The position numbers were made by a program, and so were the translations under genes. Source: Streptomyces marinisediminis (lineage in GTDB: Bacteria > Actinomycetota > Actinomycetes > Streptomycetales > Streptomycetaceae). Taken from it: a stretch of DNA of 64,000 nucleotides. Position 1 is the first letter of the stretch. Each line of letters starts with the position of its first letter. The notes under the pieces were generated by a model. The model saw only the letters and a program-made list of their open reading frames with translations. It had not been told where the DNA came from and searched no databases. The stretch lies in contig NZ_JAPKFL010000018.1 in the NCBI RefSeq assembly GCF_026262575.1, positions 1 through 64,000 on the forward strand. The letters are read 5' to 3'. Of this stretch, positions 56,896 to 64,000 are shown piece by piece.

Positions 56896-57449
56896 CGGGT
56901 CGCCTCGGCGAGCTGGAGGAGCTTGGTGGCGGTGTTCCAGTTGCGGGCCGTGGCGGTGACGCCGGGCAGCCGGGGCGCGGTCACCTTCGGGGCGAGCCGG
57001 GAGCGCCCCAGGCCGCCGGGGCAGTGCAGGTAGAGGACGCGGCCGAGCAGGCGGAAGGAGTCGGGCGCGTGGGCGGCCTGGTCGATGGCGTCCAGGGCGC
57101 CGGTGTCCTCGGGCGCCGCGGAGAGGAACACGCAGTGCAGCGTCTTCGGCTCGCCGACGGCGTCCGGGTAGGGGTTGGCGGCCAGCTCGGCGGCCAGCTC
57201 GGCCGGGGTGCGCGTGAGGACGGGGACGTCGACGCCGCAGTCGGCCCGCAGGCGTTCCCGCAGGTCGGCGGCGACGCGCTGCGGCGCGTGCCCGTCCGGT
57301 GCGCAGAGCACGATGTTGCCCGTCTGGAGGTGGACCCGCACGCCGGTGCAGCCGAGCGCTTCGGCCGCCTGGCGCTGCTGGGCCATCGTCACCCGGTTGT
57401 GTCCGCCCACGTTGACGCCGCGCAGCAAGGCGATGAGCCGAGTCGTCAT
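56892..57449 (-). CDS. DUF1697 family protein
   Basis: A 185-residue protein with the family start TRLIALLRGVNVGGHNRVTM, then VHLQTGNIVL, PNWNTATKLLQ-type ending (ATARNWNTATKLLQLAEAT). The alpha/beta fold is known from structures but its role is not. ATG 57449 is used; the upstream frame is not coding. Overlaps the acetyltransferase by 4 bp. Confidence 0.9.
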   Translation of the reverse strand: MTTRLIALLRGVNVGGHNRVTMAQQRQAAEALGCTGVRVHLQTGNIVLCAPDGHAPQRVAADLRERLRADCGVDVPVLTRTPAELAAELAANPYPDAVGEPKTLHCVFLSAAPEDTGALDAIDQAAHAPDSFRLLGRVLYLHCPGGLGRSRLAPKVTAPRLPGVTATARNWNTATKLLQLAEATR

Positions 57450-57631
57450 GCGCTCAGCCTCGCACGCGGACGGCGGTGTCCTCCCCCGGTTTTCCGACCG
57501 GCGCGGTGGCCGGGCCGCGCGGACGGCCCGGGGCGCCGGGAGCGGGGCGGGCGGGGCGCCGCGGGCGGATGGCGCGCGCGGGCCCGCCACGTGGCCTGAC
57601 GCGGGCGCGCGGGCCGGCCACGGCGCCCGCG

Positions 57632-58633
57632 TCAGGCCACGTCGTCGAGCGTGCCCGCCGGGTGCGCGGCGGCGCTGCCGAAGCGGCGCCGGGCCCGGTC
57701 GGCCGCGGCCTCGGCCCGGCGGGCGCGCTCCTCGCGCGGGTCGAGGGAGAGCTGCCGGGAGGCCAGGTCGGCGGCCGTGAGGTCCTCCGCGCGCAGGGTG
57801 AGCGCGCGGACCCGGGCGCGCTGGAGGCCGAGCGCGTCGTGCAGGGCGTAGGCCAGGGCGGTCAGCGCCGGGGTGTGCGCGGTGGGCTCGGGCAGCGCGC
57901 GGGTGCGGGTGGTGGTGGAGCGGTCGGCGTACCGGACGGTGAGGGTGAGCGCGCGGGCCACCTGGGCGTCGCGGCGCATCCGGTAGCCGAGGTCGTCGGC
58001 GAGGGTGAGCAGGGCGCGGCGGCGCCGGTCGGCGTCCAGCTCGTCCCGGCCGAAGCGGTGTTCGGCGGCGGCCGAGCGGGCCGGGGCGCTGGGCAGGACG
58101 GGGGTGGGGTCCTCGCCGTGGGCGCGGGAGCGCAGGCGGCGGGCCGGGGCGGCACCGAGGATGCGCTGCAGCGTGGCGGGTGGGGCGGCGGCGACCCGGC
58201 CGACGGTGTCCAGCCCGTAGGCGCCCAGCGCGCGGGCGGTCGCGGGGCCGACGCCGTGCAGGGCGGCCACCGGCTTGGGGTGCAGGAACGCGGTGACGGC
58301 GGCCGCGTCGCCGGGGACGGCGCGCACCTCGCCGGGCGGCCCCGCCTGGGCGGCCATGCGCGCCAGCAGCGGGTTGGCCGCGGCGCCCACGGTGCAGTGC
58401 ACGGCGTAGTGGGCCAGCGCGCGCACCCTGACCAGTTCGGCCAGCTCCGGCGCCGTCCGCCCGAAGTAGCGCAGGGCGCCGCGGACGTCGGCGAGCGCGG
58501 CGTCCGGTGGCAGCGCCTGCACCACGGGGGTGATGTCGGCCAGCAGCTCCAGCAGCCGGGGGTAGCGCTCCTCGGTGAGCCCGGTGCCGAAGTGCACGTA
58601 GAGGACGTGCACGGTGCCGTCCACGCCGCTCAC
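57632..58633 (-). CDS. imuB: Catalytically dead Y-family polymerase, ImuB-like
   Basis: A 333-residue protein with the Y-family layout: palm (1-115), helix-hairpin-helix thumb (FLHPKPVAALHGVGPATARA) and little finger (about 180-290). The normal first metal motif HVDMDxFF reads HVLYVHF and the SxDE motif reads PPDAALADV, so the catalytic carboxylates are lost as in ImuB. RQLSLD near residue 300 resembles a beta-clamp binding motif. ImuB links DnaE2 to the clamp during mutagenic repair. GTG overlaps the dnaE2 stop by GTGA. Confidence 0.85.
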   Translation of the reverse strand: MSGVDGTVHVLYVHFGTGLTEERYPRLLELLADITPVVQALPPDAALADVRGALRYFGRTAPELAELVRVRALAHYAVHCTVGAAANPLLARMAAQAGPPGEVRAVPGDAAAVTAFLHPKPVAALHGVGPATARALGAYGLDTVGRVAAAPPATLQRILGAAPARRLRSRAHGEDPTPVLPSAPARSAAAEHRFGRDELDADRRRRALLTLADDLGYRMRRDAQVARALTLTVRYADRSTTTRTRALPEPTAHTPALTALAYALHDALGLQRARVRALTLRAEDLTAADLASRQLSLDPREERARRAEAAADRARRRFGSAAAHPAGTLDDVA

Positions 58634-61600
58634 CCCGCGCTTCCGGGGCTGGAGTGCCACAGCTTGCGGACGCTGCCGGGGGGCTCGCCCGCCGGGCGGA
58701 GGTCGGCCCAGGGGTGCATCGCGTAGCCGGTGGACATGCGCACCCGGCGCCCGGTGCCGCCCCGGGAGGCGGCGCCGCCCTCGGGGGCGGTGCCCGGCTG
58801 CTCGGCGAGCCGGGCGGCGACGGCCTCCAGTCCGCCGGTGCGGCGCAGCTCGGCCAGTTCGGCCAGGTCCCAGGCGGCCGAGCCGACCACGCTGAAGCTG
58901 CGCGGGCCGCGCCGCTGCACCACGCCGCGCACCAGCAGCAGCCAGGAGTGGAAGACGGTGTGCGCGCAGGCGGCGTGGCTGTCCTCGAAGAACGCCAGGT
59001 CGCTCAGTCCGGTGCCGTCGTCCAGGGTGACGAAGACGACGCGCTTGCCGGAGCGGATGGGCGGTGTCTGCGTGGCCACCTTCGCGCCGGCGACCAGCAC
59101 GGTCTGCCCGTGGGGGACGTCGGCCAGCCGCCGGGCGGGGCGGACGCCGAGCTCCTCCAGGAAGCGGCGGTGGTCGCCCATCAGGTGGCGGGAGGCGTCC
59201 AGGCCCAGGACGCCGAGTTCCGCGTCGAGCCGTTCGCCCTCGTCCAGATCGGGCAGGCCGGCGGGCGGCACGGCCGGGTGGTCCCCGGAGCCGGGGGCGG
59301 GCGCGGCACCGGGGCGCGGGGCGGGCGCGGCGCCGTCGAAGGGGAGTTGCGGCGCGTCGCTCCCCGGGCGACGGCCCCGGTGCAGCTCGGCGAGGTGCAG
59401 CAGTATGTCGCGCCGGTTGCCGCCGAAGGCGTCCAGCGCGCCGACGCGGGCGAGTCCCTCGGCCACGGGGCGGGGCGGGCGGGCGCGCTCCAGCAGGTCG
59501 TGCAGCGAGCGGTAGGGCCGCCCGGCGGCGATGCGCGCGGCGTCCGCCTCGCTGATGCCGCGTACCTCGCCCAGCGCCAGCCGCACCCCCCAGCGCCCGG
59601 ATTCGGACTCCAGTTCGATGCGATAGGCGGCGTCGGACCGGTTGACGTCCAGGGGCAGGATCGGCACCCCGCGCCGCCGGGCGTCGGCCAGCAGCAGCCG
59701 CTTGGGGTACATGCCCGGGTCGTGGGTGAGCACCCCGGCGTAGAAGGCGGCCGGATGGTGGGCCTTCAGCCAGGCCGACTGGTAGGTGGGGACGGCGAAC
59801 GCGACGGCGTGCGCCTTGCAGAAGCCGTAGGCGCCGAACGCCTCGACGATCTCCCAGGCGTGGTCGACGACGGGCCCGGGGTAGCCGCGCCGCGCCGCGT
59901 GCCGGGCGAACCAGGCCCTGATGCGCGGCTGGAGGTCGGGGTCGGCCAGCGCGCGGCGGGTCTCGTCGGCGAAGGACCTGCCGCAGCCGGTCAGGGTGTC
60001 CAGCAGCTCGATGATCTGCTCGTGGAAGACGACGACGCCGTAGGTCTCGCGCAGCGCCGGCTCCAGGTCCGGGTGCGGGTAGCGGGCGGGACGGCGGCCG
60101 TGCCGGGCCTCGATGAAGGGGTGCACCATGTCGGCGGCGACCGGCCCCGGCCGGAACAGGCTGATGTCCACCACCAGGTCGTGGAAGGTGGCGGGCTGCA
60201 GGCGTCCGATCAGGTCGCGCTGGCCCGGGGACTCGATCTGGAAGCAGCCGAGGGTCTCGGCGGACCGGATCAGCTCGTAGGTCTTCGCGTCGCCCGCGCC
60301 GGCGATGTCCAGCGCGTCCAGGTCCACGCGCTCGCCGGTGGTGCGCTCGACCTCGCCGACGGCGTACGCGAGCGAGGACTGCATCCGCACCCCCAGCACG
60401 TCCAGCTTGAGCAGGCCGAGCCTCTCCACGTCGTCCTTGTCGAACTGGGACATCGCGAAGCCCTCGCCGCTGGTGGGGACCACCGGCGTGCGGGCGCGCA
60501 GCCCGGCGTGCGAGAGGAGCATGCCGCACGGGTGCATGGCCATGCCGCGCACCAGGCCGTCCAGCGCCTCCACCAGCTCCCACAGCCGCGGCCCGTACCG
60601 GTCGGCGTCCAGCGCGCGCAGCTCCGGCAGCTCGGCGAGCGCGCTGCGCGCGTCCCGGGCGCGGATGTGCGGGAAGGCCTTGGCCAGCCGGTCCACCTCC
60701 GCCGGGTCCATGCCGAGCGCCGCGCCCACGTCCCGCACGGCGTGCCGCACGCGGTAGGTCTCCGGCATGGCGACGGTGGCCACCCGCTGCTCGCCGAACC
60801 GCTCGAAGACCGCCCGGTACACCTCCAGGCGGCGGGCGGACTCCACGTCGATGTCGATGTCCGGCAGCGCCTTGCGGTGCTCGGAGAGGAACCGCTCCAT
60901 CAGCAGCCCGTGCTCCACCGGGTCGGCGGTGGTGATGCCGAGCAGGTGGTTGACGAAGGAGCCCGCGCCGGAGCCCCGCGCGGCCACCCGGACGCCGAGC
61001 GCCCGCACGTCGTCCACCACCTGCGCGACGGTGAGGAAGTAGGACGCGAAGCCGTGCCGCTCGATGACGCCCAGCTCCCGCTCCAGCCGGTCCCAGCGGG
61101 TGCGGTCGCGGTCGTAGCGGCGGACCACCATCTGCCCGGCGCAGCGCGAGCGCAGCACCCGGTCGGCGGTGCGGGCGTGCGCCCCGACGAGGTGGGGCTC
61201 GGGGAAGTGCGCGCTGCCGATGCCCAGGTCGTCGCGGCCGTCCACCCGGCACTGGGCCGCCGTCTCCTCGGTGCGGTCCAGCAGCCGGTGGGCGAGGTCG
61301 CGGCGGAACCCGGCCGCCTCGGCGATCTCCCGGGCGACGGCGGCCATCCGGTCCGGGCCCTTCAGCCAGCGCTCACCGCCGTCCAGGCCCCGGGCCGGGT
61401 CGACGGGCACCAGCCGCCGGGCGGCGTCCAGCACGTCGGCGACGGGCCCCAGGCCCGGGTCGGCGTAGCGCACGGCGTTGGTCAGCACCGGGACGACGCC
61501 CTGCTCGGCGGCGAGCCCCAGCATCCGGGCGGCCTCGCGGCGGGGCGCGGAGCCGACGACCTCCAGGCGCAGCGCCGCGCCGAACACCTCGCGCCACGGG

Positions 61601-62121
61601 CGCAGCAGCCGCGCCGCCTTGTCCGGCCGCCCGGCGGCCAGCGCCCGGCCCACGTCGGACCGCGGTCCGAGCAGCACGGTGACGCCGGTGGCGGCCGCGT
61701 CGGCCCGGGTCAGCTCCGGGCGGGTCGCCGTACCGACGTGGGCGCCCGCCGTCACATCCCGGTGCGCGGCCGTCACCAGCCGGCACAGCTCCGCCCAGCC
61801 GTGCGCGCCGTCCCGGGCCAGGAACACCACGCGCTGCCCCGGCTCGTCGACGAAGGCGCCGCCGCGCACGGGCGCGCGCCGCTTCCCCGGGGCGTCCTCG
61901 CGCGCCTCGGCCACGGCGAGCTCCACGCCGTACAGCGCCCGCACCCCCGCCCGCTCACACGCCTGCGCGAACCGCACCGCACCGCCGAGCGTGTCCCGGT
62001 CGGTCAGGGCGAGCGCGTCCATCCCCCGCTCGGCGGCCCGCTCGGCCAGCCGCTCGGGGTGCGAGGCGCCGTACCGGGCGGAGAGGCCGGAGACGGCGTG
62101 CAGGTGCGTAAAGCCGCCCAT
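58630..62121 (-). CDS. dnaE2: Error-prone DNA polymerase III alpha subunit DnaE2 (ImuC)
   Basis: A 1163-residue C-family polymerase. PHP domain 1-270 (GGFTHLHAVSGLSARYGASH, LTDRDTLGGAVRFAQACERA). Palm with SGAGSFVNHLLGITTADPVE and the catalytic KALPDIDIDVESARRLEVY. Fingers DVERLGLLKLDVLGVRMQSS, SPGQRDLIGRLQPATFHDLV, FCKAHAVAFAVPTYQSAWLK. OB domain near 960-1060. No epsilon-binding or tau tail of DnaE1 is seen. It performs damage-induced translesion synthesis with ImuB. ATG 62121 fits GAGGAG six bases upstream. The LexA box at 62189 indicates SOS control. Confidence 0.95.
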   Translation of the reverse strand: MGGFTHLHAVSGLSARYGASHPERLAERAAERGMDALALTDRDTLGGAVRFAQACERAGVRALYGVELAVAEAREDAPGKRRAPVRGGAFVDEPGQRVVFLARDGAHGWAELCRLVTAAHRDVTAGAHVGTATRPELTRADAAATGVTVLLGPRSDVGRALAAGRPDKAARLLRPWREVFGAALRLEVVGSAPRREAARMLGLAAEQGVVPVLTNAVRYADPGLGPVADVLDAARRLVPVDPARGLDGGERWLKGPDRMAAVAREIAEAAGFRRDLAHRLLDRTEETAAQCRVDGRDDLGIGSAHFPEPHLVGAHARTADRVLRSRCAGQMVVRRYDRDRTRWDRLERELGVIERHGFASYFLTVAQVVDDVRALGVRVAARGSGAGSFVNHLLGITTADPVEHGLLMERFLSEHRKALPDIDIDVESARRLEVYRAVFERFGEQRVATVAMPETYRVRHAVRDVGAALGMDPAEVDRLAKAFPHIRARDARSALAELPELRALDADRYGPRLWELVEALDGLVRGMAMHPCGMLLSHAGLRARTPVVPTSGEGFAMSQFDKDDVERLGLLKLDVLGVRMQSSLAYAVGEVERTTGERVDLDALDIAGAGDAKTYELIRSAETLGCFQIESPGQRDLIGRLQPATFHDLVVDISLFRPGPVAADMVHPFIEARHGRRPARYPHPDLEPALRETYGVVVFHEQIIELLDTLTGCGRSFADETRRALADPDLQPRIRAWFARHAARRGYPGPVVDHAWEIVEAFGAYGFCKAHAVAFAVPTYQSAWLKAHHPAAFYAGVLTHDPGMYPKRLLLADARRRGVPILPLDVNRSDAAYRIELESESGRWGVRLALGEVRGISEADAARIAAGRPYRSLHDLLERARPPRPVAEGLARVGALDAFGGNRRDILLHLAELHRGRRPGSDAPQLPFDGAAPAPRPGAAPAPGSGDHPAVPPAGLPDLDEGERLDAELGVLGLDASRHLMGDHRRFLEELGVRPARRLADVPHGQTVLVAGAKVATQTPPIRSGKRVVFVTLDDGTGLSDLAFFEDSHAACAHTVFHSWLLLVRGVVQRRGPRSFSVVGSAAWDLAELAELRRTGGLEAVAARLAEQPGTAPEGGAASRGGTGRRVRMSTGYAMHPWADLRPAGEPPGSVRKLWHSSPGSAG

Positions 62122-62188
62122 CCGCATCTCCTCGCCACACCAGCACCCCCTTCGCCGTCGTCCTTGCCTCCCCAGCTTAACCCTGCTT

Positions 62189-62204
62189 TCGAATGCACGT
62201 TCGA
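62189..62204 (-). promoter_or_regulatory. LexA (SOS) box of dnaE2-imuB
   Basis: TCGAATGCACGTTCGA, matching the actinobacterial LexA palindrome TCGAAC-N4-GTTCGA at 11 of 12 fixed positions, 68 bp before the dnaE2 start. Confidence 0.85.
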
Positions 62205-62527
62205 ACAGGGTGTGCGCGCCGCCGCCGAAGGGGAGCGGCCGGGTCTGGACGACCGGACGAGGGCACGGCGGGAGGGCCGGACGGCGCACGGGGCGGAGGC
62301 GAGAGGAGGCGGGAAGGGGGCCGGACGGCGGCGTGGTTCACCGTGCGGAACCGGAGGGCGCGCCCCGGCACGGGCGGGCGGTCACCCCGCCGGGCCTCGG
62401 CCGCGCACCGGTCGCGGGCACCGGTGGGCCACGAGCCCACGCCCGCCGGGGACACCGCGTCGGCCACGAAACGCCGCGCGGGCCGCGACCGGGGCGTCCG
62501 GGCGGGGCACCCGGGCGGGGCCGGGGG
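62205..62527. other. Gene-free gap upstream of dnaE2
   Basis: 323 bp between the SOS box and the DUF1992 gene. No imuA'-like gene or other supported ORF is here. Confidence 0.6.
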
Positions 62528-62950
62528 CTAGCGAGGCGGGGGCTCTCCGTCCTCCGACCGGGCCGCGCGGCGCTCGGCGAGGACCTCCTCCACGTCGAAG
62601 GGCGCCAGGTTGAGCGGCGGCCCGGACAGCGGGCGGCGGCGGGCGGCGTCGATCTTGGCGTTGACGGCGGCGAGGAGCTCGCGCGCGGCCCGCTCCGTGG
62701 GCGCGGCGAGGGCGGCGCTCCGGGCGTCCTCGGCCTCTTTGCGCAGCGCCAGGCTCGGCGGCAGGACGGAGACGCCCTCGCGGTGCATCTTCTCCTTGAT
62801 CCACCAGTTCTCGTCGTAGGGCCGCTCCAGGCCGCGCAGGGGCTTGCCCGCGCCGGTGAGCCCGGCGAAGGCGCCGCGTTCGGTCGCCTCGCGGATCTGC
62901 CGGTCGACCCAGGACTCGAAGTCGACGCCTGGCGGTTTGCGTTCGGTCAT
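62528..62950 (-). CDS. DUF1992 (DnaJ-homologue C-terminal-like) protein
   Basis: A 140-residue helical protein with the family signature DRQIREATERGAFAGLTGAG, KPLRGLERPYDENWWIKEKM and NAKIDAARRRPLSGPPLN. Known from the DNAJC28 C-terminus; role unclear, possibly chaperone-related. One base separates it from the VOC gene, so they share a transcript. Confidence 0.9.
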   Translation of the reverse strand: MTERKPPGVDFESWVDRQIREATERGAFAGLTGAGKPLRGLERPYDENWWIKEKMHREGVSVLPPSLALRKEAEDARSAALAAPTERAARELLAAVNAKIDAARRRPLSGPPLNLAPFDVEEVLAERRAARSEDGEPPPR

Positions 62951-62951
62951 C

Positions 62952-63368
62952 TCACGCCTCCGGGCTCAGGAACTCCAGACGGTTGCCGTGGCAGTCGTCA
63001 ACGTAGAAGCGGCGGAAGCCGGGGAAGGCCGCGTCCCACACCACGCGCACCCCCTTGTCGGTGAGCCGCTCGGCGAGCGCGTCGAGGTCGGCCACGAGGA
63101 TGCCGGGGTGGCCCTTGCTCACGGGGCGGAAGTCCTCCTCGACGCCGAGGTGGATCTCCAGGCCGTCGGCGCGCACCCACAGGCCGCCGCGAGCGGCCAG
63201 CTCCGGCGGCTTGCGCACCTCCGTCATGCCGAGCACGTCGACGTAGAAGGTGCGGCACAGCTCCTCGTCACCGGGCGGGAGGGTGAGCTGCACGTGGTGC
63301 AGGCCGAGACCGAAGCCCGACCGGGCCGGAGGGTCCTCGTACGGCTGGGGCGTGTCGCGTTCTCTCAT
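62952..63368 (-). CDS. VOC-family glyoxalase-like protein
   Basis: A 138-residue protein with two beta-alpha-beta-beta-beta modules: GLHHVQLTLPPGDEELCRTF (metal His), VDVLGMTEVRKPPELAARGG, LEIHLGVEEDFRPVSKGHPG, WDAAFPGFRRFYVDDCHGNR, LEFLSPEA (metal Glu). A metal-dependent lyase, isomerase or dioxygenase of unknown substrate. ATG 63368 follows CGGAGGGGAAGGGTCTCAGC. Confidence 0.9.
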   Translation of the reverse strand: MRERDTPQPYEDPPARSGFGLGLHHVQLTLPPGDEELCRTFYVDVLGMTEVRKPPELAARGGLWVRADGLEIHLGVEEDFRPVSKGHPGILVADLDALAERLTDKGVRVVWDAAFPGFRRFYVDDCHGNRLEFLSPEA

Positions 63369-63558
63369 GCTGAGACCCTTCCCCTCCGGGCGGTGGCTCA
63401 CCCCGGCCCTCCCCACCGGCCACTGTTTACGATGAAGAGGACGTTTCACCCCGACCGGGCGCGGACGCGGACGCCGCGGCCGGCGGGACGGGCGGCCGAT
63501 CACCCGATGTGACGGACGTCAACGAAACGGCACCCGTAGTTTGCCCGGATCAGGGTAG

Positions 63559-64000
<442 letters not shown>

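Overview
The window is high-GC actinobacterial DNA, almost certainly from the chromosome of a Streptomyces or close relative. The support is strong GC bias at third codon positions, frequent GTG starts with 4-bp GTGA/ATGA overlaps, chaplin genes (an aerial-hyphae surface protein family of streptomycetes), an M20 peptidase and homogentisate dioxygenase in a typical Streptomyces neighbourhood, and an SOS-type dnaE2/imuB pair. Both ends cut genes: an oxidoreductase tail on the left and aspartate-semialdehyde dehydrogenase (asd) on the right.

Layout. 0-3.3 kb: a helicase-like HHH protein that has lost its ATPase motifs, plus small conserved proteins. 3.4-6.1 kb: a long LPXTG-type chaplin, a short chaplin with a likely sigma-BldN promoter, and an M20 metallopeptidase. 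6.2-10.8 kb: tRNA-Leu(GAG) carrying a decayed integrative element. The element has duplicated att ends, arm-type repeats at both ends, a dead tyrosine integrase cut by an internally deleted IS256-family element, an array of four tiny coupled genes, an XRE/DUF5753 regulator, a DUF6879 protein and a frameshifted small gene. 11.2-14.5 kb: an EspR-like regulator, a GGDEF protein with an altered signature and a secreted GH26-like glycosidase. 14.5-24.9 kb: one leftward exopolysaccharide operon (glycosyl-1-phosphate transferase, two glycosyltransferases, Wzy-like polymerase/ligase, MurJ-like flippase, deacetylase, Wzz-like protein, acyltransferase-like protein). 25.3 kb: a second short chaplin, also with a sigma-BldN-like promoter.

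25.7-35.6 kb: divergent NHEJ polymerase and ATP-dependent ligase, copper amine oxidase with an amino-acid permease, a DUF202-DUF202-gluconokinase operon, and a PAP2/lipid-kinase fusion. 35.8-46.7 kb: a fatty-acid/acyl-CoA and aldehyde catabolic region with three TetR regulators. Each regulator can be paired by sequence with its own palindrome at two promoters, giving three separate small regulons. 47.0-49.9 kb: an FBP-domain protein, then hmgA and a GntR/UTRA gene preceded by a perfect 11-bp-arm inverted repeat. 50-52.8 kb: an immunity-like protein and a graveyard of frameshifted remnants (transposition helper, membrane protein, glycosidase). 52.9-57.4 kb: AAA ATPase, GntR, acetyltransferases, an SH3-like secreted protein and a DUF1697 protein. 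57.6-62.2 kb: imuB-dnaE2 mutasome genes with a LexA box. 62.5-64 kb: DUF1992, VOC and asd.

The most informative signals are regulatory: two matching sigma-BldN-type chaplin promoters, three TetR/operator pairings, six 11-bp repeats running into the -35 box of the maoC promoter, the hmgA palindrome and the SOS box. The decayed element at the tRNA is the main accessory region. All calls come from reading the sequence; no database search was run.
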